Assembly: GCA_009746045.1 (NCBI GenBank)
Contig: RPFO01000076.1
Coordinates: 60,001-124,000, forward strand
Length of the DNA: 64,000 bases
From: Mesostigma viride
Lineage: Eukaryota > Streptophyta > Mesostigmatophyceae > Mesostigmatales > Mesostigmataceae
Direction: 5' to 3'
Positions 52,978-62,881 of this stretch are shown here, one piece after another (the first letter of the stretch is position 1; each line of letters starts with the position of its first letter). The notes beneath the pieces are model-generated. The model had not been told where the DNA came from. It searched no databases and saw only the letters and a list, made by a program, of their open reading frames with translations. Both the position numbers and the translations under genes were made by a program.

Positions 52978-54545
52978 AGGTCTACTGCCCCAGCCTCTGC
53001 TATTCCTCCTGTTAATTCTGGGAATCCCTCTGTGTCTATCCCCTCTCAGGCTCCTCAGGTGTCAGCCCCTCGTAGTGTTCGTAGTCTGGCTCCTGTGGGC
53101 CCTACTGGGTATCCTACTGCCGTTCCTACACATCCTCCTGCTTCCTTGGCATACCTTGATACGGCCTATGAGGCAGCCCAAATCCCCTCACGTGTAGCAG
53201 AGTTAGAGATTAATCAGGATTTTAGCACCATGCCTCTCCAATAAAAACTATGATCATTTTTCCTATTCCACAATCAGAGAAGCATATACTGTTCCTCACA
53301 CCTCGGGTCACCACCCTGCCTCTGTGGTGCCCTCAGGTCCTCTTCCTAAGACCTATCCTGCTCCTCATAATTGGTTACTGCCTGAGTATGTGCCTGTGGA
53401 GTAGAGTGGGCCTATGGATAAAACTGATCCTTCTCGTGCATCTAAGCCCCCTCTCCTTCCCACCTTTGCTAGTGTGCCTAAGTTAGATACCAGTTCCACT
53501 CCTCAGCAGTTTTTCACCTTTCTTATTATGCTCCTCACTCAGCAGACGGCCTCTTGGGAACAGTATTATAGGTGGAAACTCCCTGATGTTGTTCTTGTCC
53601 CTCATTACCTTACCACGTGTGTTGCTCCTGCCCTTGTCACCCTCCTTCAATGTGAGTCCCTCGCGTCACATGCATACCCTAACTCAGTAGCATAATTGTT
53701 TAATTAGGAGACTGGAAAATCATGTAGTGCCTCCAGACGCTGACTGGCAAGAGCGCCTTAGATTTGGATCCCTCGAGCAAGGCAATGAAACTTATAGGGA
53801 ATACCAATGGGAATTTGATGCCCAGATGGTACGCATATTCGAGACCTCTCGGGTGCGGAAGTCCGTGCTCGCTTCTTGCAAGGTCTTAATAAAAACCTCT
53901 TGCGTGAAGTTAAGAAACAGTTTTTTGCGTATAGTTTTCGTGACCTTCCTCTGGCTGCTGTTCCTACCCATCTCGTCCGTGTTGCTGATTTTATGTAATG
54001 CTCATGCTCCTGTGTGTACTAGGGTCCATAACCTTGTCCTCACTCCTGAAGAAGAAGAGGCATATGTAGAAGAATTAGATATTTGTGTTACAGATATATC
54101 TGCTTGGGATGTGTCTCACGTAACGTGTTATCACTGTCAGGAGGTGGGCCATCTTAAGGGGGAGTGCCCCAAGTTTCTTTCTGCCCCCCCCCCCCTCATC
54201 CCAATGCCCGCCCTCCGCGTACTCCTCAGTGGGCCTCTCCCCTTCGCCCACCCTCTGGTCGTTCCTCTTCTGCTCCTCAACCCTCTAGGTTAAATGATGT
54301 ACAGACAGGCTCCTTAGTGAATCCCCATTCTGATCAGGAAGCCGTCCCCTCTCAATACCCTCGTGATCCTCCAGCACCCTCTGGTCGTTCCTCTTCTGCT
54401 CCTTAGCCCTCTAGGTTAATTGCTGTACAGACAGGCTCCTTAGTGAATCCCCATTCTGATCAGGAAGCCGTCCCCTCTCAATACCCTCGTGATTCTCCAG
54501 AAATGGCTTTCTCACCGGGGTTTCCTCCGGGGTTCGTTCCCTTGG
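52978..54545 (+). pseudogene. Gypsy-B copy 2 gag, 3' portion
   Basis: Resumes the gag of copy 2: Ser/Pro-rich N-domain, then the capsid-like part (QQFFTFLIMLLTQQTASWEQ). A fuller capsid C-terminus than copy 1 follows (QGNETYREYQWEFDAQMVRI). The nucleocapsid is CYHCQEVGHLKGEC. A tandem duplication of about 127 bp of the Pro/Ser tail lies at roughly 54245-54500. Several stops and frameshifts mark it as dead. Confidence 0.78.
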
Positions 54546-54699
54546 ATGATGTGGGGGGGGAGGGAAAACAGTAGACCTGTCAGCAGGGGGTAGCCTGGTA
54601 AGGTTCTCAGCTAGTACCCCAAGCTCGGAAAATTTTTGTTTACCTGTTTTGTCACTACTGTTGATGCTGCATCCTCTGATATCACCTGAGACTACTGTG

Positions 54700-55120
54700 G
54701 ATGCTGCACCCCTGCGTGTTCGTCCTTTGATGTTTCTAAATGGTGGCCTTACCGTTCCTACTACCGTGGTAGACCCTTTTCTGCATCCTCATGATATCCT
54801 CAATGTTTCTGTCCTCGTAGATAGTGGGGCTGCCAGCTCCTTTGTGAGCGAGGCCCTAGTTAGGAGACTAGGATTACATAGTAGCTATCCCTCATGCCTC
54901 TCATGTGACTGTGCACTATATATGCTGATGGTCGCACTAGTCACTCTCATGGTACTGTATCCTTACCACTCCTCATTCAGGGTCGCCATATTAAATTAGT
55001 GGCGAATCCTTACCACTCCTCATTCAGGGTCGCCATATTAAATTAGTGGCGACCATAGGCCCTAAAACGATTGTTGATGTATTGTTGGGCTTAGATCGGC
55101 ATCAAGGCCATAAAATCACT
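54700..55120 (+). pseudogene. Gypsy-B copy 2 aspartic protease remnant
   Basis: Contains VLVDSGAASSFVSEA and VRRLGLHSSY, the Asp-Ser-Gly active site, near 54810-54870. A 47-bp direct duplication (TTACCACTCCTCATTCAGGG repeated at 54961 and 55008) follows. Confidence 0.72.
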
Positions 55121-55412
55121 ATTAATTATGACACTATTATGGTCCTAGGTTCGATTCCTTGCTGGTAGCTTCTAGGCTTTCTTACTTTACGTGTTCCGCG
55201 GAATCTTAGATTTGGGCAACTAGCGTTTTCACATTTGTTGCCTTCTGACGAGAACATGACACCATGGTTATAGTAAGCCTCGGGCCGGAGGCTAGCTGTT
55301 ACCAGGTTCCCTGATAGCACCTATTAGCCCTGTTGCCGGAACGACACTGTAAGGTAGAGAATTTATCCTTAGTAGATGTAACCCCTATTGAGTTACCCGG
55401 TGATCCTCCTGT

Positions 55413-57465
55413 ATGACCTATGGCTGGTCATTAATGACCAACAATGACAGTAGATGTTTTATTGCATATGTTCCTCCGTGTCTTACCAATGAAGTCCGTT
55501 ACATGTCTATTATAGATTCCTCTCGGGTCTTTGAAGAAAAGACTCCCTCATACCCTCCTCCTCGTGTGGTTTTCTCCGATGTATCGTATGGGCCCCTCCA
55601 AATTATTATAAGATAATAATTATAAGAGTTAAAACAAATACTTGTGTCGTTATTAGAAGCAGATTTAAGGGATCCTAGTAATTCCCCATATTCTACCAGT
55701 GTTTTGCTAGTCCCTAGCTCTGCCCAATGGCAAATTTAGCCTAGTTACAGACTATTGTAAAGTTGATTATGATAATCGCCGTGCAAAATACTACGCAGAC
55801 ATCACTTCCTCATGGTCTAGTATTTTCCTTTCTTGGGCTGATGCACATAAGTATGTGATTAATAACCAAATTCAATACTGTGATTAATAACCCCTCCGTT
55901 TACGTGAGTAGGTATAAGAAGTTTCACCTATTTGAAGAAGCACAGCTCTGTCTTTGGTATCAAAGTCGAGACATTCATCAGCAGTTCATGTCTTTGGTAT
56001 AGTCAAACCGACATAGGAATACATCCTCGTCCTGCAGGTCCTCCTACAATTTGTACACAAGCTGTTCCTTCTCCATTTCATATCACTGACAGATTTCTTA
56101 CACCTTTACCTTCTCCAACCCGCGAACGGGGTTTTCTTCCTCGTGGATTGAGACCCCTCTTACTGTGGAATTTGGTTCCTTATCAATCACGGTGACTAGG
56201 AAGGAGTGAGCTAAAATGTCCTTTCCTTTCTGCGTGGTTGAAGTTTTTGTTGTCAGCAGACTCCGGCCTGCGATCCTCGTCTTGCCAGATACCTCGAAAC
56301 TGTTTGTATTAGCTACTGACTAGTAAGGTAGCCCTTGGGGGTGTTCTCCTCCAAGACCAAGGTCATGGTTTGCAACCCATCGAATACATCTCTAGGACTA
56401 TGTTACCTGCTGAGTGCAAGTACCCTGTTCACCAACAAGAGCTATTGGCTGTGGTATACTGCTGTCATGAATGCATGGAAACATTTCCTTAAAGGTGCCC
56501 AGTTTGATGTCTGTATCAGTGAGCCTTGGATGTTGACCCTTCCCGGTTGGTTATTCAAACCGACCATCGTCCTCTGATTCACCTCCTGTCATAACCTAAC
56601 TTCTTCACTCCTCGGCAAGCGCGGTGGATGGAATTCCGTGCGCAATTTGCCCCCTTTAAATTGCAATACGTCAAGGGTGTAGATAATATTGTCCCTGACG
56701 CTTTATCCCGACGTCCTGACTATTCCTTTTTCGAGGATCTAGATGTCCTCACTACCACCCTCGTTCCTACTCCTCTTCTTGGTGTTTTCCCATATGGTGA
56801 CTTCCCTCATGACGGGCAGTATACAGGACTACCTTTTCCATACCTCTGTTCGTTTTCCTGATCTCCTCTCTCGTGTGGGCCTTTCTCTTCGTTGTGAGGG
56901 CACACCTGTCACCTCGGTGGGGGGGGAGGATACGAATAAAATCATTTCTTTTCCCCTCCGTCATGTGTCCACTAGGGCTGGGAAGTCGTTGGTAATCTTG
57001 TTCCTTCTAGTCCACCCCTCTTTTTGGTAAAGTTGTGGGTGACTTCCTGTAGAACCTTCTGTAGATGCCTCGGTAGCCAGTCCTACGTCAGATTTAGAGC
57101 GTCTTATCAGTGTTTACGGCCACTGAGCTGGAAGCCTTAGTCGCAATATCCTCACACCCTCGAAAATTTGGGAAGTACCCGTGCAAGTTTGTGGTTGGCT
57201 TCTTGTATGTGTTATTAAAGGATGATCCTCTGCAATGACGTTTGTATTTCCCCCTTATTTGCCGCTCGTCCTTGTTGTTTGAGTTACATGATTTAGCTGC
57301 TCACCAGCTAGGGCGGGAAGCGTGTGCGGGATTTGGTAACCCGTTCATACTTCTGGCCCTCCCTCCTCAGCACTTGATGTGGATGAATATGTTGGTAGGA
57401 CATGCCAATCATGCCAGGCGATGAAACCTAGTAATGTGGGTCAGATAGCAGATCGAGCCAGTGTA
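55413..57465 (+). pseudogene. Gypsy-B copy 2 RT/RNase H/integrase remnants
   Basis: After short RT remnants, RNase H blocks are visible in broken frames (SRTMLPAE-like, QTDHRPL). Then come FKLQYVKGVDNIVPDALSRR, the end of a Gypsy RNase H, and integrase N-terminal zinc-finger pieces (LLFELHDLAAHQLG, CQSCQAMKPSN). The integrase catalytic core is missing beyond about 57465. Numerous stops. Confidence 0.72.
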
Positions 57466-58020
57466 CAGCCATACGCAATACGCAGCCATACGGGGCCCTT
57501 GTGTATGGTGTATAATACGCCATACGGGGTATAATACGCAAACCATACGGGGACTCTTGAAAATGCTGTTTTTTGCATGGTTCAGGGGGTTCTTCAACAT
57601 TCTGACCAATCAGGCATGTTTTTTTTGTGTTCTTGCAACACCACTTGCCTTTATTTAACACATCATCACATAATATTGCCGTTGCCGTCGCTGCATGCCT
57701 ACAAATACAAGCATTGTACATCTGTTGTTATTAATAATGTCTGTAAATAGCACAAAATAACAAAGTTGTATGCACAATCAGTGCACACCTGAAAAGGATA
57801 ATAACACAAGTAGATATGCATGCACATTGACACTTGCAGTGGTATAGAGATCGCTGCCACCATTACTGTATGTTGAAGTTAAAAAACCATGCCATCACTG
57901 CATGGAATGGCTATACTAGGACTGAAATACTGCACATGGTCAGTCGGCCAACTTGCCAAAAGTAATAAGACATTGTGCCAGAAACAGACATCTTGCCTAC
58001 TCGTGGTACACTAGGAAGTC
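57466..58020. other. intergenic, no gene recognised
   Basis: Starts with a few CCATACGGGG/ATACGC repeat words (57466-57560) directly at the truncated end of Gypsy-B copy 2. Nothing else recognised. Confidence 0.5.
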
Positions 58021-58335
58021 GGGTTCTGAGATTTTTCTCAGGAATCCTGAGATTTCCTGAGATGAACTCAGGATTTCCTGAGATTTTCTCAGGATTTCCT
58101 GAGATATCCTGATTTTTTTCTCAAGATGTCCTGAGAAATCCTGAGAAAAACTGAGATTTTCTCAGGAATCCTGATATTATATCAGGACTTCCTCCTGAGA
58201 ATCCTGAGAAGTGCCCATGAGATGCGTCTCGCGAAACACTGAGAAACACTGAGAATCCTGAGAAAATCCTGAGATCCTGAGAAAAATGTCGAAACAACAC
58301 AAAAAATCTCAAGATCTTGAGATTTTCCCGCTGAA
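58021..58335. repeat. CCTGAGA/TCTCAGG palindromic word array
   Basis: About twenty interspersed copies of TCCTGAGA and its reverse complement TCTCAGGA, in mixed orientation. The array could fold into many alternative hairpins. No coding capacity. Confidence 0.8.
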
Positions 58336-58339
58336 TCAG

Positions 58340-58447
58340 AAAAAAATCAGGAAAATCAGGACACTTAGCATGGCACAAAAAATCAGGAAAATCAGGACAC
58401 TTAGCATGGCACAGAAAATCAGGAAAATCAGGACACTGAGCATGACA
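58340..58447. repeat. three tandem 36-bp units
   Basis: Units of AAAATCAGGAAAATCAGGAC plus CACTTAGCATGGCAC. The first two are identical and the third has three changes. One frame reads the 12-residue repeat IRKIRTLSMAQK, but there is no sign of a real gene. Confidence 0.85.
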
Positions 58448-58871
58448 CTTGAGAACTCTCAAGTGCATGAAGACAGGACACTTATGCATTATATGTGGAT
58501 GCAGAAATGATGCAGTTGACACACATGTTCATTGGAAATAAATAAATATAATGCATGGTCCGGATTCTCCCGATTTCTGGCCTGCGCTGGTTGTCTCCTT
58601 GATAATGCAGTGCGACAAGCACACAACAAGTTACATTACAGGCATCATTGCCAGAAATATAATCAATGCCACTCCTCATCAGTGTATGCAGCACTGTCAG
58701 AGTTGTCCGCATAATTTACTACAGCACGCTGCCTCTCACTTCTCCTTTGTGAGGGAATGCATGCCTCACCGTTGCTGCTGAACGACGAAACACTAGCTAT
58801 GTCATCAGGGCTCGATGCGCTGACACTAGCCGCTGCCATGGACTTGCCAGCAGTGCGGCTCTTGCCACGCG

Positions 58872-59254
58872 AGCGGTTTGGTAGTGCAGCGGCTGTGTGT
58901 GGTTCTACCAAACGACTTTGAGAAATATGTGCCTACTCCATGGCCCCACGTGAGCACGTGCAAAACTCAAGGTATTGAAGAGGCCGCTATCAGCTCACAT
59001 CAATCGGAGCACTACAGAACAGCATTGGGGCAACTACAGAACAGCAACCCGCGACCTTCAACCATCTTTACGTCATCGCAGCTCCGTCCGGAGTCATGGT
59101 TCATGGCGGCAAAGACGGGGTTCGGTATAGGCGCAGCATCACTTACATTCTGCAAGCGCTCCCGCTACTTGCCGCGATGGGGCCATGGAGTAGGCACATA
59201 TTTCTGAAAGTCGTTTGGTAGAACCACACACAGCCGCTGCACTACCAAACCGCT
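58872..59254. mobile_element. fold-back/MITE with 77-bp inverted repeats
   Basis: Arms 58872-58948 and 59178-59254 are reverse complements with one mismatch, starting AGCGGTTTGGTAGTGCAGCG. The spacer of 229 bp has no gene. I found no target-site duplication beside the arms. Long TIRs suggest a Mutator-like or fold-back element. Confidence 0.75.
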
Positions 59255-59342
59255 TGAAGGCGGGTCAGAGCTAGTGATATACTATCTGAGCAAGTGACTT
59301 GACTAGTGCGAGACCCAAAGTGGAAATGCCGTGTCTATTCCG

Positions 59343-59456
59343 GCCTAACATGGCTGATGAAGGCGTTTATGGAATGGTGCGGCTAGGTGCAGGGTTGTGT
59401 TGCCTAACATGGCTGTTGAAGGCGTTCATGGGTGCGGCTAGGTGCAAGGTCGCGTT
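59343..59456. repeat. two tandem copies of a 55-59-bp unit
   Basis: CCTAACATGGCTG..TGAAGGCGTT..ATGG..TGCGGCTAGGTGCA occurs twice in a row with small differences. No gene. Confidence 0.75.
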
Positions 59457-59892
59457 GCCTAATCGCAACCTTTCTAAATTTTTCGCTCGTTGGACCAACG
59501 GTCTACCAGGTAACGGTTAAGAGAGGTAGGGCGCGAAGTTGAAAGTTTGGAACGGCACTGTCGTCATGCGGCTATTTCACGGCACCATAACGGCCTTTAT
59601 TTCAGTTATGTTCAGTTCAGTTTATTCCCACGCCGGTTCCCTAGCCTTGCCCGTACCGGCTTCGGAATAAACGGATGCCGGAACCGTATCCTTGTTCCAA
59701 TTTTTAACAGGCAGGTACTACTTCTATAAAGCCCGAACTAAGAGCTCTTTTGTAGAATGTTCTCACTGCCTAATTGCTTTAGTGACTTTGCGTTAATAAT
59801 TGTCGGCTGTCAGTTGTTTGGATTGGGAGAGGAGACTAATGGGTTTTACACAATGCCTTGTGCTTGGCCTTGCTACCCACACACCTTGCAGG

Positions 59893-60644
59893 TGCTGAAA
59901 GAAAGAGAGGTTGAAGACAATTTACGTGGAAGAATAAATGGCTTTATTAGAATATAATAGTTGGAGAAGAGCTTGAATGGAGGTTGAATGGAGGTTGAAT
60001 GGAGGTTAAATGGAGGTACCTGCCCTTAGGGGGCAGTTTCCTTTTATACCTTTTAGGCTAGGAAGGATGACATCAGCAATGACATCATCACAGAAGCTTG
60101 TAGAAACATCCTAGCATATTCCTAGCATATTCCCAGCATATTCTCAGTATATTCCAGGAATATTCCTGGCATATTCTTAGAACATTCCTAGAACATTCTA
60201 GACATGATCCAATGAGCTGGCATAATAGCTAGATGCCAAGTGTCTACGTAATAATGTGCCACATAACATGATTAATAAAGTGACACATCTCTTCTCCTTG
60301 GAGTGACAAGTGTCATGCAATGAGTCTACCCACTTGTCATCATGTAAGTCATAACATGTGTCATCATGAGCTTCCAACACTTGTCAGCTCATGGACCAAA
60401 CACTTGTCCAATAGGCCATAGCACCACTTGTCAATCAAATACGTGATGCTACTAGGCTGACTCAGGTTACAAGTCATCCATGTCCAAGTATAGGACTATG
60501 GCACATGAATATTGATCAGCTCATTGAGCCCAATTCATCTAGCTTATCAAAGCTATCAAATTCCCAGTCCATATGGAATAAATCCAACAAGAAATAAATC
60601 AGGCTGGGATATATTGTGGCCAGGTGGATATAATATCCCTAACA
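59893..60644 (-). repeat. Copia-4 3' LTR (probable)
   Basis: On the sense (minus) strand this starts TGTTAGGGATATTATATCC and ends CTTTCAGCA, so it has TG...CA ends. It has an AATAAAG polyadenylation-type word near its end. A GGGGGG purine run (AAGGGGGG) lies directly upstream, fitting a polypurine tract. The LTR holds an 11-bp GGTTGAATGGA repeat (about 59966-60019) and a TCCTAGCATAT-type repeat (about 60108-60195). Its 5' partner would be beyond the window, so the call rests on the ends and the purine tract only. Confidence 0.5.
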
Positions 60645-60775
60645 CCCCCCTTAGCCACATGGGCACAAAGCAAAAGATGACTGGGTAGGTGGAAACTCAA
60701 CACCCCCCTTGGCCACATGGGCACAATGCAAAAGATGTCTGGGTAGGTGGAATCTCAACACCCCCCTTAACCACA
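60641..60775 (-). repeat. 58-bp tandem repeat carrying polypurine-like words
   Basis: Two full 58-bp units and a partial third. On the sense strand each carries AAGGGGGGTGTT, the same word that forms the boundary between the polypurine tract and the LTR start. The array therefore gives three potential plus-strand primer sites in a row. Confidence 0.7.
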
Positions 60776-61858
60776 TGCTCGTAGCATGCCGTCCAGTTGC
60801 TAGCATGGTGCAACTGAAAATGAAGATGCCGTCCTCGTGAAACGCTTGAAGCTCCAACATGCGGTCATGAGCCGCACTACCGCCACTGATCCGTCCCCCC
60901 CCGGCAACGCGAATGAGTGTCCTACCATAGCAGCAACGCACTAGCTGCCCATCCTGGATGGCTGATACCCAACCCTTAGTTGGAAAAAGTGCTCTAGATG
61001 CTACATTCCCCCCTCACTCAAAGCGGATGCCCATGGACACAATAGGGGCACACAGTCCCACACATATAATACGGCAACACATGCCAACAAAGAAAGTCCC
61101 TATGAGCTAACCCAAACGGTATAGAGGTAGGGCAACGGCAACAATACGTGCTGTACACACACGGAGCAACATAACATACGCCATCTCACACAATAAATGA
61201 CACCAACATCACGTTTTACGCCAAATAAACGGGGTGATCAAGCAAACAAACATATTGGCAACAAATGCCACACAAACAAGGTACAATACAACCTTCAACA
61301 CAAAACACAGTGGCCATAACAGATAAACACGCTTCATAGCAAAGAAAAACAGGACGTGCAAAACATTACCGCCACAAAGGCGAACACAAGTAACGATTAC
61401 TTGGTCACGATTCACAAATCAGTGCCCGAGAGTAAACATTACGTCCGACATTACAGGCTATGCCGAAATGCACAGCCAAATTCGACACAAAGGACGTAAG
61501 CATTTGCATAAAAGCAATGCTCTCAGCACAAAACAAAATAACACACGCGTCACAGGCACTTAAACTTACGAAAACAAGTCGTAGACGACGATACAACGGC
61601 GCTTCACTACGCCGCAGACTAGTGCCACAAATAGCGTGCAAAAACTCTGGATATACACTCCAGGTACGTAGAAAACGTCTCGTGGGAACAATCCAATAAT
61701 GCGTGGGCCATTGCCACTGAACGCATGGCAAAATAAACACATAATTGCTGGAAGAACACAAAGAAAGAACCAGAACACGCACGCTTACGGCGCCTCACAA
61801 TTTCCAGCAAACACGACACAAAAGTCGACATACAAGTTCATTTCCCACAGACAAAACA
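60776..61858 (-). other. Copia-4 internal non-coding region
   Basis: No RT, integrase or RNase H motif was found in any frame of this stretch between the gag-protease ORF and the LTR. Short open frames lack family features. Confidence 0.45.
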
Positions 61859-62229
61859 TTAGGGCAACCTTGAGGAGTGGGGTCTGTGCATCCTGGGCGA
61901 CAATTTCCAAGGGTCGTTGCAGCTAGCGCAATTGCAAATGCCATGGCCTGGCCGAACACCGTCAACTGACCGACGTGATGCCTTGGCAGCATTTTGCAGT
62001 CGACTTGACCGTTGGTGCTTGACCGCACTTTGGCTGACAGGTCGCTGTCCACGACGTGGTCGGCTCGCTCGAGGCCTCGCGCCAGCACCGGACTTGGCAG
62101 TCCAGGACTTGGAAAAATTTGGCAGCTTGGTCGATTTCGCCCTCGCGTCACGAATTTGTTCCCCCTCAGTTAGGCTGGCAGCGTTCGAGCGCCGCGCCTT
62201 TGGTCTGGTCGCCGGACTTTGGTTACTAG
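61859..62229 (-). pseudogene. Copia-4 gag-protease ORF, C-terminal part
   Basis: The reading frame from the right of the hAT-type MITE continues here in phase if the MITE and one duplication are ignored (NQSPATRPKARRSNAASL onward). It ends at a stop at 61859 after a basic, Ser/Arg-rich tail. The tail resembles no integrase or RT. Confidence 0.6.
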
Positions 62230-62881
62230 TAGGGCTGGCACATCCGGGTCTTTTCTCGACCCGGACCGAACACGAACACCTGGGGAGAGTACCCGAACCC
62301 GAACCCGAACATGTTCGGTACATTCCCAGGTGACCCGAACACGAACACGAACATGTACTGTTTAGGATTGAGTGACCCGAACCCGAACCCGAACATACCC
62401 GAACATTCTACCGAACACGAACAATTCATTAAATAAATTAAAATAAGTGAGAAACTATACATAGTTTGTTGTCACTTTTCATAATACGCAATAAATTAAT
62501 AATGATTACGTAATCATTACCTAAACTAGTCCGGTCGTGCTTAGACAATTCTACTACCGTACAACAGCTTTGCTCTTGCCAGCGTGTCGGCGGACTAATC
62601 TAGGCCGCTTTTTCATCAGAGAAGCGTTGCCTAGTCGGATCACTGGATGGTACTACAGGGATTCCGCCAGAAATGTTCGGTACCGGGTCAGAGGCGAACA
62701 TGTTCGCCCGGTTCCCAGGGTGACCCGAATACGGACACGAACATGTTCTGCAAGTTTCCAGGTGACCCGAACCCGAACAGCACATGTTCGGCCGAACATT
62801 TTTGCCGACCCGAACACCGCACATGTTCGGTATTCGCCCGAACATGTCCGTGTTCGGTATGCGGCGGATGTGCCAGCCCTA
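62230..62881. mobile_element. hAT-type MITE with CCCGAACA-rich interior
   Basis: The terminal inverted repeat TAGGGCTGGCACATCCG (left) has its complement at the right. An 8-bp target-site duplication GTTACTAG flanks it (62222-62229 and 62882-62889). The 8-bp duplication and TAGGG start are hallmarks of hAT. The 652-bp interior is largely expanded ACCCGAAC/GTTCGG words with no transposase. It inserts a stop codon into the Copia-4 ORF at the junction. Confidence 0.88.

Larger units (their letters stand above)
32348..57465 (+). mobile_element. Gypsy-B copy 2, interrupted by Gypsy-DNMT and Copia-2
   Basis: The second LTR starts at 32348, 5083 bp after the first. The leader, gag start, protease, RNase H and the zinc-binding part of integrase can all be followed, with about 19 kb of later insertions inside gag. 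The element ends near 57465 within integrase (after the CQSCQAMKPSN zinc-finger end), and no 3' LTR is visible. It contains more of pol than copy 1, but is equally decayed. Confidence 0.75.

Noticed and set aside
58340..58447. Regularly spaced repeats considered as a CRISPR array
   Set aside because: Units are directly adjacent without spacers, and the DNA is eukaryotic.
58663..58911. Minus-strand frame with a RRSERQRAVVNYADNSDSA tail
   Set aside because: It runs into the fold-back arm, is short, and I could not link it to a family; composition alone is not enough.
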